64,000 nucleotides of DNA from Conoideocrella luteorostrata (taxonomy: Eukaryota; Ascomycota; Sordariomycetes; Hypocreales; Clavicipitaceae): positions 111,828 to 175,827 of the forward strand of contig JASWJB010000050.1 of assembly GCA_032433595.1 (NCBI GenBank). Direction: 5' to 3'. The notes beneath the pieces were generated by a model that searched no databases, was not told where the DNA came from, and saw only the letters and a program-made list of their open reading frames with translations. A program made the position numbers and the translations under genes. Shown piece after piece: positions 25,407 to 37,353 of the stretch (position 1 is the stretch's first letter; the number at the start of each line of letters is the position of its first letter).

Positions 25407-25829
25407 ATGCATATCCCGTTTCGAGCGGCTGTCGCGGGCCATGGGGGGTATAGTCGCCCCGGAGAGGTGACGGAGCTGCGTCAGGGATGGGAAACAATTT
25501 TGCAATGGATGACAGCGCCTAATGAGTCAAAGTCATCTGCCGGTCTGCTTCAGGCAAGATCCGATGCTACGAACGGTATGCCGAAAAGACAATTTTCGAG
25601 TAATCCGGCGGACAATACCAACGTCCAGATCGGAATCGCCATAGGCGTCATCCTAGGCGTCTTTCTCATAGCCGCTTGCACATTTCTTTGGATCTATAGA
25701 TTCTCTATCAAGTTCAAACGTCGCAAACACCGACAACAAACTCGCAAGTCCTCTGGGAGCTCTTCCAAGAGCGCGGGATCTACTCAGTCAGCACCAGCTG
25801 AAGTGGCAGAAGACGAACCATCGAAATAG
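25407..25829 (+). CDS. Small single-pass membrane protein, unrecognised
   Basis: A 140-aa open frame with one clear transmembrane segment (about residues 73-95, around IGIAIGVILGVFLIAACTFL). A strongly basic juxtamembrane stretch follows (FKRRKHRQQTRK), then a Ser-rich, finally acidic tail. The hydrophilic N-terminus has no clear signal peptide. By the positive-inside rule the basic tail would face the cytosol. The ordered alternation of polar stem, membrane segment, basic stop-transfer and Ser-rich tail supports a real gene. I know no family name for it. It is convergent to another small single-pass protein (26430-26771). The start codon could lie further downstream, for example at the Met at position 34. 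Confidence 0.55.
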   Translation: MHIPFRAAVAGHGGYSRPGEVTELRQGWETILQWMTAPNESKSSAGLLQARSDATNGMPKRQFSSNPADNTNVQIGIAIGVILGVFLIAACTFLWIYRFSIKFKRRKHRQQTRKSSGSSSKSAGSTQSAPAEVAEDEPSK

Positions 25830-26429
25830 CCCTGTAGCTACGTGAGTGAGATCAAAACATCTTTTATTGTTCCTTTACTAACATGCTCAATGTCAGTGAA
25901 CCACCGTCTCTACTTGTTCTTCTCCTCCATGTTCTTCTTCTTCGTATGCTTTGTCTTTTTGCTGGGCTCCTCTCTTTCTTTCACTTCTTGTACAAGGAAC
26001 TTGGCATGTATTATTTCAAATCAAACCCTTTCGGTTTCGACGCAAGCAAAACAAAACCGCAGTTTGTACGAATACGGTTGATGACAAGGTGATTCGGGTA
26101 TGGTCCCAAGCCAGATCCCATTGGCGCGATTTTTCTCTTAATATAGGCGAGTTGAGAATACCAACAGACTGTTTTCTTTATTTCCACACACCAGTTTTCT
26201 CATGCTGCATACATTCAAATGAAAACAAGGCCTCCTGCTCCCACATCAGCCTACAAACACTGCCCAACGTAGCCAGTCCGATGCTGGCATTGATCCACGA
26301 TGTAGAGTGTTGTTTTCCATGAAGCTACTTTCGCAGACGATCCAACCACCTAAACATTGATATTGTATTTCTTCATCAGCCCATATCATGAAAAGGGTTT
26401 TCGGGGTCTTCGGACTAGTTGTATTAACC
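25830..26429. other. Convergent intergenic spacer, no gene seen
   Basis: Lies between two small membrane-protein genes. Pyrimidine-rich sequence around 25870-26000 yields hydrophobic frames in several phases, which I take as compositional. Confidence 0.5.
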
Positions 26430-26771
26430 TCAGCGCCTTACATGTGCCACAGGAGGACGAGATATGTCCCCTGTATTGGGATCCAACACGTCCAGAGGTA
26501 TGTTGATTGAGCTAGAATGGCGTGTGCGGTGCCCGTGACGGCCATAGTGTTGACTGCCAGCAGGACGGTTGGGCCTAGACCTTGTTGAACGCTTCCCCTT
26601 GACTGAGGAGCGTCGCCTCTCAGAGAAGCACCAGGCAAAGAGACAGCAGGAGAATACCATGGCGAAGAATGTGCATAAGATGACGTATACTGCAATGAGG
26701 CCGGTGGGAGGTTCGTCTCTCCGGAACTGACGGCTCATGGTAAACGATTCTGACGGAAGTAAAGCGACCAA
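26430..26771 (-). CDS. Small single-pass membrane protein with basic tail, unrecognised
   Basis: A 113-aa open frame. A short polar N-terminus (RQFRRDEPPTG) leads into a membrane segment (LIAVYVILCTFFAMVFSCCL, about residues 25-46). An Arg/Ser-rich cytosolic-type tail follows (SERRRSSVKGKRSTRSR). The start may be the second Met (residue 12, before SRQFRRD). No family is recognised. It resembles its convergent neighbour only in architecture, with one membrane helix followed at once by a basic stretch. A chance open frame is possible, but hydrophobic and basic segments in this order are unusual by chance. Confidence 0.45.
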   Translation of the reverse strand: MVALLPSESFTMSRQFRRDEPPTGLIAVYVILCTFFAMVFSCCLFAWCFSERRRSSVKGKRSTRSRPNRPAGSQHYGRHGHRTRHSSSINIPLDVLDPNTGDISRPPVAHVRR

Positions 26772-28888
26772 GGACAGACTGAAGCACGCAATTGCGAAGA
26801 CCCTTTCTTATATAGACTTGGACAGAGAACTAGACGGCATTCCGTGCTACTGCGAAAAATGTAGCTAGACTGCTTCTTTGTATGATTTCATGTCACAAAC
26901 ATGTCGGTTTGGAAGGTTGAGCTAGTCTGTGGTAGCGACAGCCGTCTTGATATTTTCCTGTGTAAGTGAAAGCTCCCACAAACGCTATGGCCACCACAAA
27001 ATTTGTTTCCGTAAGGTTGCCTTGGATGGCATTTGCTCTATTTTGTTTTGTTTGTACGTATGTATGAAACAATAGACCTGGCATGCCTACCGCCGCACCG
27101 TGGCGCGTCATATTGATGTTGAAGAAAGCACGGCAAGTAAGCGACACGACGATGTTTGTTCAGACACCATGGCGCATTAATGTCCACGTGCAGGCCAACT
27201 ACAGAGATTCCCTCAGAGGTGTAACTTGACGGCGTTTGACAAACGCAGATTAAATGTGTACGGTTACTCAACTCAGTCACTTGAACTTTCCTTGACAGGT
27301 TGGATAATATTAGAAAAAGAGCTGTGCATACGGATCAGTTCACCACTGCCGGTCCTTCTCAGACAAACATGGAGATAGTCTGACTGCCACCCTCACACGA
27401 GGGTTGCTAGGCTGCTGGAGCTGTCAGAAAGTTACACGACAGGACAGGGCAACCACATGGGGCGCCGTACCATATCTCGCGCTGATGACAATGGTGTCAC
27501 CGCGCGGGAACCATCAAAGCCCAAACAAGCTTGACCAGGCATATTCACCGTATATTTGGGCCAACGTACTCCGTACAATCACCATTGATGGCAAGCGGTT
27601 TCGCCTGGTAGTCAGATGGTGCTTGTGCCGGATTCATACGTCGGCGGACTGTCGCCCTTGTGGAACCACAGCTCTCGGACCAGCAATGACATGGTATGGC
27701 ATGGTTTTGTATGGCGTTATTGGAGAGCGGAACCCAAAGGAAGGAGTCTGGAAAGAGCTGCGGATGCAGGCAAACAATGTAAGCCATGCAAGCCATGCAA
27801 TCAGGTACTGGTCTGCGATAAACTAAACCCCCCACGCCGGAGCGGGGGTGTGTCTACACACAATTTTGTCTGGTGCACCAAATAGTTAGTGCACTATTTT
27901 TTACGATACGTGACGGAAGAGACGGCCAGGACGGCCAGGTAGATTAGTCCAGCGACATTTGCATAGATGAGCCGCTCATGGTCCTGTTTCCTGTTATCCT
28001 GCTGCCGCATCTCACTAGGCGCTATTCGTGGAGAATTCCAATGTAAGAAGTTTAAAAAATTGCCGGCAGGACACCCGGTGACGGGGGCGACCGGCAGGCA
28101 AACTTTTTTCTTTTTTTTTCTCTCTTCATTTTCCACCACTGATGACATCGGTACTCCATACTTTCCTTGCGAATTATCCGTCACCCCCGTACACGCCCAT
28201 GTTCAGGCCCCTAGTTACCCCCACCATCCAGTTCTCTTGCGATCCAGGTACTTCGACAGCGGGGGGTTTCCCGCCCCTCCTTCGCCTCTCACTCCCTCTT
28301 CACTCGACCACATCCTGCTCTTCGCCATGCCCTCCATGTCCATGGATGGCCAGCGTCATGATCGTATGGCTCCATGGTGTAAGTCGACTATCGCCGTTGA
28401 CACGAGCCGCCCACAAGAACCACAATGGGCCCCCCTTCTCTTAAAACGGCTGGTACAGACTTTGGAAATGAGTCACTGACCGAATCCTGGGAACCTCGAG
28501 CTCCAGGAAACGGAGACAACCCCCCAATAGCCACCCGCTGTTAACGTTATTTCCGAATTCAACATTGGATTAATAATTCGGCATAGCAATGGACGACAGA
28601 TGTTACGAGAGTTATGGCCTAGGAGACCCAGAGGGGGAAAAGCCCAATGGCTCCTGTCCTTGACCGCACACACACAAAGTGGTATCGACGTTCGACTAAG
28701 CTAGTTCCCAGGCCATGGCATTGCGTATTGATGAACTCATCGTTGTACCCACTCGAGCTTTGATGCTGGGCCCTCCCTCCCCTCTATTTAAATTGTTTGA
28801 CTTCCCCTCGATTGGATCGATTGCGTCAGTTTGCCATTCAATTTTCTTCTCATAACAACCCAGTCCAACTCAGAAACCACCAGCAAAA
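26772..28888. other. Intergenic region, no supported gene
   Basis: About 2.1 kb. The frame at 27404-27826 has no recognisable domain. A GC-rich inverted repeat (CCCC..GGGG) near 27828-27846 could form a hairpin. The last 100 bases are the promoter and leader of the aldo/keto reductase gene. Confidence 0.55.
28784..28793 (+). promoter_or_regulatory. TATA-like element of the aldo/keto reductase gene
   Basis: CTATTTAAAT lies about 95 bases before the start codon at 28889, with a C/T-rich stretch just before it. Distance and sequence suit a fungal TATA box. No transcription start is known. Confidence 0.4.
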
Positions 28889-30162
28889 ATGTCTTTCGGC
28901 AAGACCGTCACTCTCAACTCCGGCCACAGCGTTCCTCGTGTTGGATACGGCACTTGGCAAGCCAAACCTGGCGAGGTCGGCAATGGTGTCTACGAGGCTC
29001 TCAAGGCCGGCTACCGTCACCTGGACCTGGCCAAGATTTACGGCAACCAGAAGGAAGTCGGTGAAGGCATCAAGCGCGGCCTGGCTGACGTTCCTGGACT
29101 GAAGCGTGAAGACATCTTCATCACCTCCAAGCTGTGGTGCAACAAGCACGCCCCAGAGGATGTTGAGGCCGCCCTCGACGACACTCTGGCCGAGCTGCAG
29201 CTCAGCTACCTCGACGTATGTTTATTTCCTTGGCGTACTAGGATATACCATTCTTTCGAGCAACTTTCAAACCAGACCGAAGCCACTGTACGACTAACAC
29301 CAACACAGCTCTACCTCATTCACTGGCCAGTCGCTTTCAAGCGCGGTGACGAAAGGTTCCCCAGGACTGCCGACGGCAGCCACGTTGAGCTCAGCCGCGA
29401 CGTTACCATTGCCCAGACGTGGAAAGGTAAAAAGAAAAGCTCTCAAGATTAGACAATGCCAACCACACCAACTAACCTGTCTGTTCCGTTCACAGCCGTG
29501 ACCGAGCTTCCCAAGTCCAAGACTCGCTCTGTCGGCGTCTCGAACTTCAGCATTGAGCATGTAAGTTGATGTATACCAACCTATAAGACACTACGCACTG
29601 ACACACCTCTACAGCTTGAAGGTGTCATTACTGCTACCGGCGTTGTCCCCGCTGTCAACCAGATCGAGCGCCACCCTCGCCTTCCTAACCTCCCCCTGAT
29701 TGAATACTGCGCAAGAAGAACATCATCATCACTGCCTACTCCGCCTTTGGCAACAACAACTGGGACGTCCCTCTGCTGGTCAACACTCCCGAGGTCAGGG
29801 CTATTGCTGATCGTCTCGGTGCCGCCCAGGGCAAGACCGTGACCCCGGCCCAGGTTCTTGTCGCATGGGCTGTCCTTGACAACCACATCATTATCCCCAA
29901 ATCTGTTACTCCTTCTCGTATCCGCGAGAACTTCCAGGAGGTTGAGCTCGACGCGCAGGCTATCCAGGACCTCAAGAAGCTTGGCGAGACCCCTCAGCGC
30001 TTCAACATTCCCATAACCTGTACGTGCTGGCAACGGTTGCCCCTCGGCTGTTTTCTTTTTTCTTAAAAACTAATCTCTGTTACAGACAACCCCTCGTGGA
30101 GCATCGACATCTTTGGTGACGAGAAGGAGAAGGAGGCCAAGAAGCAGGTTCTCATCAAGTAA
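28889..30162 (+). CDS. NADPH-dependent aldo/keto reductase, interrupted by an apparent 1-nt frameshift
   Basis: Five exons fit (28889-29215, 29309-29426, 29496-29560, 29615-30019, 30086-30162), all with GT-AG borders. Together they total 992 nt, one short of a whole number of codons. The catalytic tetrad of the family is present: Asp and Tyr in [13 protein letters not shown], Lys in ITSKLW, and His in YLIHWP. The C-terminal cofactor loop [14 protein letters not shown] is intact. In exon 4 the frame breaks at about 29708-29713, after the codons for EYC. Loss of a single base there explains it, because reading resumes at 29713 as [15 protein letters not shown]. Read straight through, the protein would stop near 29840. 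The intact form would be about 330 aa, the normal length. Either a recent null allele or a sequence error would look like this. The family reduces aldehydes and ketones; the substrate is unknown. Confidence 0.88.
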
Positions 30163-30510
30163 ATTGGAACAATTTAGATACCCCCTCCCCGAAAAACACA
30201 CACACTCTCTCTCTCTCTCCCCACAGATATTATTGGAGAGACTGTCAATATCTAGACGTAGAGCATAGAATCGAATAGACACGATACTTCTCAGTTGCTA
30301 GTTGATGTTTGGATTATGCTTATATGACGTCTATATCGCACAGTTCATTCACATTGGTCCTCAAAGATGGTTGGTTGTAGCAACATCTCTATACATGTCC
30401 GTCCAAGAAGCGCCAATAAATGCTGTCCAAAAATGTATGAGATGGACCGCTACCGCCAAGACACAAACGCCACGCCGCCCGATACTGAAACACATTACTA
30501 TCACTGCACG
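30163..30510. other. Convergent intergenic spacer
   Basis: Holds the 3' flanks of the aldo/keto reductase gene and RAD5. A CA then CT dinucleotide run sits at about 30195-30219. No gene is seen. Confidence 0.6.
30195..30219. repeat. (CA)n(CT)n microsatellite
   Basis: A short CA run passes directly into a CT run, about 35 bases after the aldo/keto reductase stop codon, so probably in its 3' untranslated region. Confidence 0.8.
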
Positions 30511-33500
30511 CTAACTGAGTAATTCCTTGATGTCTTCAATGCGCTGTAGTTTCTTTTCTTCGTCACTCATCATTCCCAACGACGTCGCGCTAAAACAGAA
30601 AGTTAGTTTAGTTACTTGAAGCCAAACCAGGATCAGAAACTGGTCACTTACATAAACTTCTTCCTGTCTTGCACCTTCAACATCCTCTCCTCGACGCTCT
30701 CCTTGACAACAAACCGCTTAACAACAACATTTTCCTCCTGTCCCAGTCGATGCACTCGGTCAATCGCTTGAGCCTCAATCGCAAAACTCCACCAAGGATC
30801 CATCATGAATACGCGTCCCGCACTGGTCAGATTCAGACCAACGCCACCAGCGCGAAGACTGATAAGAAGGATCATGAAGCCCTCCTTCTCAGTAAATTCT
30901 TCCAATACGGCCGCACGGGCCTTTTGCGCCATGGTGCCGTCGAGACGAACAAACTTGATGCTGGCGCGCGTGAGGGCGGGTTCAATTAGTGAGAGGAAAG
31001 ATGTAAACTGCGAAAAGACGACGGATTTCATTCGTGGATGCTCTTTACGGAGAGTGCGTAGTTCAGACATGAGGGCTGCGACTTTGGCGGATGAGTGGTT
31101 AACACCTAGACGTTGCAGACTAATTCTAGACTTGGACAGGTCAACGTGATCGTCATGCTTCACGACTTCAAATAGGTCCCTTTGATTGAGGGGTTCTCGA
31201 CAGTTGAAACACCGCGGCACCACCCCACGATCAGTCTCATGCTTCATAAAGTCCAAGAGACACTTTTTACAAGCCGAGTGCCAGCAGCCAGTGACAGTCT
31301 GATCATTCATCGGCTCGTCGAAGCAGAGCGGGCATTCCTTTCCAGCTTCGTTGCGAATCTCTTCCAGGGCATTTGCTCCATATGTGAAGTTATCCTTGGC
31401 CTCTGCGTCCTCAGTCGCCGCAGTGAAATGTGCTAAGAGGGTTTCCAAGTCCATATCATCGGCCAAGCCGGTCACTGCATCTGCAGACGCGCCGGCTTCC
31501 ACTTCGTCCGCCACGATGTCTCGATTTCGTACCAGGATGGGGTGGCAGCATGATTGTCTAAGACGCAAAATTTGTGCAAAAATAGTTGTAAAGGCCTTCA
31601 TGACCGTACCAGCCTCGACGTTTTTGGAGAATGAGCGCTTTGCTTTATTGAAGATATAGTCGTAGACGTCGCGTTCGGGCTTAGACAACTCTACCTCCAC
31701 AATGTTAATCTCCTTGGGAGGTAGTACTACGAGCGGCTCGCCAGCAGGAGTCTTCATATCCTTTGTTCTTCGCATGACGAGTGGCTCCAGCACGGTTTGG
31801 ACAACATCGAGCGCCCGCACGAAGTCGCCGGATTCAAATGGCACAGTGATGAATGATTTCCAAAACGAAAAGTTATTCCACGGCTCCACACCGAGAAACC
31901 GAACCAAGCTGAATAAATCTTCCAGCTTGTTCACGACTGGCGTTCCTGTGAGGACCCATTTATGGTCCGCAGAGAGCTCGTAGCAGGCTCGAGTGGTTTT
32001 TGCAGCTCTGTTTTTGATGTGATGAGCCTCATCAAGAATGATTCGGAAGAATTTGAGCGAGAATAGGCCGGTGTGGAACGACTTGTCACCATTCTTAGTC
32101 ACGAGAGAAGTGAACTCGGATAGCACAATGCCGTAGCTTGTGATGACGAGGTCCGGAGCTGCAGAAGCGTTGGAGCTACTGCAAAGTGCTTGCAGGTTGT
32201 TTGTTTTGTCGTTGCCATAGTAAAGCTCAATTTTCATACTGTTTTGCCTTGAAGCCTTTTCCGCCTCGCTCTGCCATTGCGCGAGCAGTGACATCGGAGC
32301 TACGACCAAGGTTGTGCAAGGCGCTGCCTGAATACTAGCAGAATTTGTACCCAACCGGGCCAGCTGATTGACGCTCGATATACCTCCATTCGAGAGTCGA
32401 GCTTCACGAGCCACGTCCGATTTATGGGAGTGAACTAGACTAAGCATCTGTATTGTTTTCCCCAAGCCCATCTCATCAGCAAGAATGCCACCTAGACAAT
32501 GTTGTTCCTGCATAGGAAAGTCGAGCGACAAATCACCCGAGTAAGGGTTGACGTAGAACTTGGCCAAGCCTCGCACCTCGGGCAATTCCACATCGTCAAC
32601 GTCTTTGGTTGGCCAATCGTACTCTTCCCAGAGAGGATGCATAGATGGCTCACGGCTACTTCTTTCATCCTTTTCTTTTGCCATCATCCAGTAAAGTGAC
32701 TGTTTCTGATAGGGTCGCAGAGTCATCGCGAAGCTCTCCACAGGTTCAGCTTCTGGTGTATTGAAATCGAAACACTGAGCCTTTTTGTACAGAGCATCCA
32801 GCTGATCTTGTTCCAGCTCTTCGCCCTCTTCTGGCTCTGATGAGTTTGGGGCAGACCCTGACTCTTTAGTAGTAGTAGTAGCAGCGGCAGCGGCAGCCTT
32901 CTTGGCTTCTTTTTGTTTCTGTTCATCCATCTCGGCGGCTTGAAGTAGCCCCTTTCTTCCGTCCGTTGCGGCCGCATTCGCCCGAGTTGGCTGAAGATTA
33001 ACTTCCTGAAACAACCTGACCAAGGCCACCTGACGCAGCCTTAGCTCTTTCTCATCTGCGGTTTCGCTCTGCTCAAAAACACTACTAGGCCGGTCATCCG
33101 CCAGCTTGAAGCTGCGATTGTCAAAGGCAGATCTTAGCAAAAAGCACTTTAATTGTAAGAATACGGTGTCATTGGTGCGCAGCCGGTCTGGAGCATATAC
33201 ACATGTTCCCTCCAAATAACACACATCTTGATCAAGCAGTGTCGAGACCCAATTTGCAGTATCCTTGGCCAAGCGGCCAATCTCCATTCCAGACTGGTCG
33301 GTGAAGCGAACAATCACGTCGACCCGTCTTGAAGTAGCTGTGCTTGGTTTGGCGGGCGTACTGGGGACACCAAGCTTTGGCTTGAGCTTTGGTGGCGGCG
33401 GTGGTTGAATTTTCTGGCGCTCAATCCTGACCATATCACCGTGCTTCAGAATGTTGGCGCCGCTTCGAATAGCCCAGCCCTCCACACCAAATGCACCTAT

Positions 33501-34007
33501 GTATCTTCTGCGAGGCATGTTCCCTCGTGACGTCCTTGGAGCCGCCACCTCTGCCGATGGTTCATTTGTGCCGGACTGGGGAGAACGAGAGTTGATTGAC
33601 GACGATGGCCGTTGACTGAGAGATCCAATGTTCTGCTTTGCCAGTAGCTTTTTGTAGGTGCCGTCGAGGTACATGTTGACAGCTCTCTCGAGGTTATCGT
33701 CGCATGTATCTCGAATAACGGTAAGCACTTCATTGCTAACCTTGTCCCCAACAAAGCTCTCAAACATGTCCTTGTCGAAACCCATTGATGACTGTTGCTG
33801 CGGCGATGGATTCTGTGAAGGTTCGGCTCTGCCTTTGGAGGCGGCATTCTTTGGCAGTTCAGCGAGAGCAATCCGTGCGTCCGAACTTGGCCGCCCTGAA
33901 TCATTGTCATTGGGACTGAAATGCATTGGATCAGATGAAGTCCCGTCTGGGTCTTCAAGGAACCTCCTCCTTTTCGAGGGAGGCTCTCTCGCGGCTCCTA
34001 GATCCAT
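30511..34007 (-). CDS. RAD5: DNA repair helicase/ubiquitin ligase RAD5
   Basis: One long exon (34007-30652) and a short terminal exon (30589-30511) encode about 1144 aa, the usual Rad5 size. A UBA-like helix region (about residues 85-120) leads to a HIRAN domain (about 165-310, starting RRRYIGAFGVEGWAIRSG). The SNF2 ATPase follows, with Walker A DEMGLGKT (511-518) and DEAH at 659-662. A C3HC4 RING is inserted between the two ATPase lobes (Cys892, Cys895, Cys908, His910, Cys913, Cys916, Cys933, Cys936). The helicase C-terminal motifs are GLNLTSAGRVFMMDPWW and IDRVHRLGQ. Rad5 drives PCNA polyubiquitination with Mms2-Ubc13 and fork regression in error-free damage tolerance, in the nucleus. The upstream in-frame Met (34067) is less likely, because MDLGAAREPPSKRRRF starts with the expected basic N-terminus. 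The 62-nt intron lies 26 codons before the stop. Confidence 0.96.
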
Positions 34008-34462
34008 TGCAAAGAGGGCCCATTTGGATATGCATGTGTGATACAGAGTAGAGAAGCTCACTCTCAACAGACTGCTGCTGGCTGTAACGGCAGACGTGAT
34101 GAACTAAATGGATTAATTGGGCGGGGAGACGCGACAAGAGCGTGTCAGCAGCAAGCGGCACACGTAGTCATGTGTTTTAGCGGGCAAACGGCAGGGGTCA
34201 TCAACCCCGTCCAGCCGTCGACTGGCAGCTCAACCTCGTCAGCCCACTGTACGATAGTAGCGCATAAGAGCAGTGGAGCATAACTCGCCACTCAACCACT
34301 GTAACTTTCTCCGGGGCATTCTGTGTGGCATCTTGAAGTGCCTCCAGCTAGCTCAGCTGCTGGCTAATGCCATGTCACCCATTGGTCATTGACGAATCAT
34401 CTGAGAGCTATCCGTCTGGCCTTTGCTCGCCACAAGGCTGCGCAATTCCGAATCTCAAGACG
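34008..34462. promoter_or_regulatory. Divergent promoter between RAD5 and the NDUFAF6-like gene
   Basis: About 455 bases separate the two start codons, so both genes must share this promoter space. No individual transcription-factor site is claimed. Confidence 0.5.
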
Positions 34463-35615
34463 ATGCGCCGCCCGCAAACAATAGGCAATTGCCTGCAAAG
34501 GCTTGTCTGTTCCCCAGCAAGCCGCCGTCGATATGTGACCGAGGCTGATGTAGAATCAGCAAGACGGTACTGCTCCAAGCAGCTACAGTACGGGATTCGA
34601 TGCTCCCGGGCAGATCTTGATGTTCCTTCCCAACTAACTCTTTCCCAGTACGAGCGACTACGACGCTCACTTAATCCGGCGATTCGTTCCCCCTTCCGCC
34701 CAAGACACCTATATGGCCTTCAGAGCGCTCAACCTCGAGCTCGTCCGGCTCCCCGAAGTCGTGTCGAATCCAATAATTGGCGCCCTTCGAATGAAGTTCT
34801 GGCAAGAATCCATCGAAAAAACCTTTGCCGGGATGCCCCCTCGCGAGCCGATCTGCATTATGCTATATCACGCCCTCCAGGGGCTAGAAGCTCGAGCAGG
34901 CTCATCCACGAAAAAGTCAATAAAGTTCTGGGTGTCCAGGCTTGTCAAGACGAGGGAAAAGCATATGGAGAGTAAGCCGTATCCCAGCCTAGCAGCGTTG
35001 GAGGATTATGCCGAGAACACATACTCGACCATAATGTACGCGACGCTGGCATCCATGCCCCTTCGGTCCATACATATTGACCATCTGGCCAGCCACATTG
35101 GCAAGGCCTGTGGCATTATTGCTGTTTTGCGAGGAATTCCTATACTTGCCGCGCCTGGCCAACCTATCAAAACCTCATCTGGAGTGAACGCACCTCCGAC
35201 CCGCGAGCCATCGCTTCTCCTTCCCCTTGACGTCATGTCTGAAGAAGGGGTGAAGGAGGAGGAGGTGTTCCGACAAGGCCCAAGTGCGCCAGGGCTACAA
35301 GATGCGGTATTCCGAGTGGCAACCCGAGCAAACGATCATCTAATCACCGTTCGCGAGATGCTGAAACGTTTGCAAGCTGGGCAAGACCCAGGCCACGAGT
35401 TTGAGTACGAAGGAGAAGCTGAGCACGTGTACTCAGAAGAAAGCGACAGCGCTAAAGAGATAAGACAAAGCTTCGGCGTGTTGCTGGAAGCTGTCCCGGC
35501 GAGCAACTATCTTGAGAATCTCGAAAAGGCAAATTTCGATCCGTTTGCTGTCAAGACCGGCGGATGGAAATTGCCATGGAGCATATGGCAGGCTTTGTCC
35601 AAGGAGAGGTTATGA
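34463..35615 (+). CDS. Mitochondrial complex I assembly factor, NDUFAF6-like (squalene/phytoene synthase fold)
   Basis: Two exons (34463-34587 and 34649-35615, with a 61-nt intron) encode about 363 aa. The first residues are Arg-rich and free of acidic residues up to RRRYVTEAD, as expected of a mitochondrial presequence. After the splice the protein reads TSDYDAHLIRRFVPPSAQDTYMAFRALNLELVRLPEVVSNPIIGALRMKFWQ. This is the conserved N-terminal region of the non-catalytic phytoene-synthase-like family that includes NDUFAF6. A further conserved stretch is HIDHLASHIGKACGIIAVLRGIP. NDUFAF6 proteins help assemble NADH:ubiquinone oxidoreductase in mitochondria. The splice restores the frame that the ATG at 34713 alone would truncate. 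A presqualene-type enzyme is less likely, since the usual pair of Asp-rich motifs is not evident. Confidence 0.88.
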
Positions 35616-36349
35616 GTTATATGTACCAAATGTAAAGTAGTGTACTATATTGGGGCAATCAGATGCCGCACTAATATTGGAAGGGCTGTGCGAATACGCC
35701 AACTTCCAGTCATTCACGCGGAAAACATTAATTGGCAAGTATCAGACATAATAAACTAGACCCCGGGGAGATCAATCTAGCAGGAAATGTGGTATCTGCT
35801 GCTGTAAACCATTTGACGGGGGGGACTTCTATGGCCGTTCGCTCAGTACTTTCCGGGTATGTTAGAGAACAACTACCACTCCAATGGAAGCCACCCATGC
35901 CCACATATGTCGACTTGAGTATTATACTATGTGCTCGCATCTCTTAATTTAACAACAGAAGACAACTTCAATCCATTCCTGGCACACAGATACAGCGGAG
36001 GCCAAATCATGTCCATGTTCACAAAGTGAACAAAGCCTTTCCCACCACCGGTTACCCTCGCCCCCGCCAACGCGGAAAAGAAGCACCTTGTTTGTTGAGC
36101 ATAGGAAGTAAGGGTTAATGCGAGTTAACAAGATAGAACTGGCGATATCAGCTAGAGAGTCAAGTTCACAGCTGCCTTGTTGCTGCCCAAGTTGGTAGTT
36201 AGTTGGCGTGGTTCATTGGCCCACGCGACACCAGACCCGGCAAATCCCCGGTCATACCCCCTGGTCCAAATTTCGAGACTCATGGAACACTTCTCTCGTC
36301 GCATCCTCATCCATCACTGGCGTTCATCCAAGCTCTCCATGCCGCCAAA
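35616..36349. other. Intergenic region, no gene seen
   Basis: Between two plus-strand mitochondrial-protein genes. The 36.2-36.3 kb part is C-rich, as expected for the promoter of the ribosomal protein gene. Confidence 0.6.
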
Positions 36350-36831
36350 ATGCTCTACGAGCTCATCGCAATTGTAAGTCCTTTGTTCTGCGTTTGTCTA
36401 AAAAGCCCATACTGAACAAGTAGGTCCGACCGGGCAACCTCGGCGAAGTAAAAGAGTACGTTCTCCCGTCAAAAGACTCACCAATCGTCGAATTAGTACT
36501 CCGTCCACGGTAAAACCTAACAAATAGTAGGATCGCCCAGACAGTCGGGTCTCTCGTCCTCCGCAACGGTGGTGTCGTCCGCGGCCTTTCAAATTGGGGT
36601 GTTTTCTCACTCCCTAAACCCATTTCCGTACACCAAATGAAACACACACATGGCCACTATTTTGTCATGCGATACGACTCCTCTACCAAAGTTCATCAAG
36701 ACGTTCGGACAACACTGCGACTAGAGCCACGTATGATTCGATCGGCTCACGTCAAGCTGGGTGACGGCAAGCTGAATACATTGTCGAGATTTGGTCCACC
36801 AAAATGGACAACTCAGGGTAGCGAGGCATGA
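36350..36831 (+). CDS. MRP17: Mitochondrial small-subunit ribosomal protein bS6m (MRP17)
   Basis: Three exons (36350-36373, 36424-36455, 36531-36831) encode 118 aa. Splicing gives MLYELIAIVRPG, then NLGEVKEIAQTVGSLVLRNG. This is the first beta strand and first helix of the S6 fold. WGVFSLPKPIS is the expected second strand. GHYFVMRYDSST and QDVRTTLRLEPRMIR are the typical S6 elements leading to the C-terminal strand. The basic C-terminal extension (RFGPPKWTTQ) is usual in fungal mitochondrial versions. The protein sits on the platform of the mitochondrial 37S subunit. The first exon is only 24 nt long, so simple open-frame searches miss the start. The second intron contains a near-copy of the TACTCCGTA motif at about 36498. 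Confidence 0.92.
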
Positions 36832-37353
36832 GACGGGAAGCATGAGACGATGATAAACTCAGATAAATCCAGAAGGTGGACTTGGAATGGCATGTATACG
36901 TGCAAATCACACACATTGTACGATATAGAGCAGTTGCGGCAACAGGAGGATTACACTTGACCCACCCTGCAAGGTGCTACAAACAATATGGAGCATTCGA
37001 AATCAACTTGTATAAGAATAAAGAGCAGCTCCAAAAGCAATTGTAACAAATACAACGAACGGCTCGTCGGACATCAAATAGAGATCAATTGACAGGCTTA
37101 AAATGGTAATATTAAATGACTTTGTTCATGAGTTAATCGTTAAGTGTATCATAAATCATTTCGGTACCACAATGGCTGTGCATCAGATCGAAACCTTGCT
37201 GTCTAAAACTGGAGAGGCCGATATGAGATGCCCCTTTTCCGAGGGTCTCAAACGGTGGTGCTATACCGTTCTTGTCAGTCATGACACAACTCCATCACGT
37301 TGGGTTTGATTTTGAACCAAATTGCTATGCTATTTTACCGGAGCTCAGACTCT
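36832..37353. other. Convergent intergenic spacer, no gene seen
   Basis: Between the stop codons of MRP17 and DCN1. No structured element or coding potential is noticed. Confidence 0.6.

Noticed and set aside
27404..27826. 140-codon plus-strand frame
   Set aside because: No recognisable family; it contains direct repeats (AAGCCATGC) and a TACTCCGTA copy.
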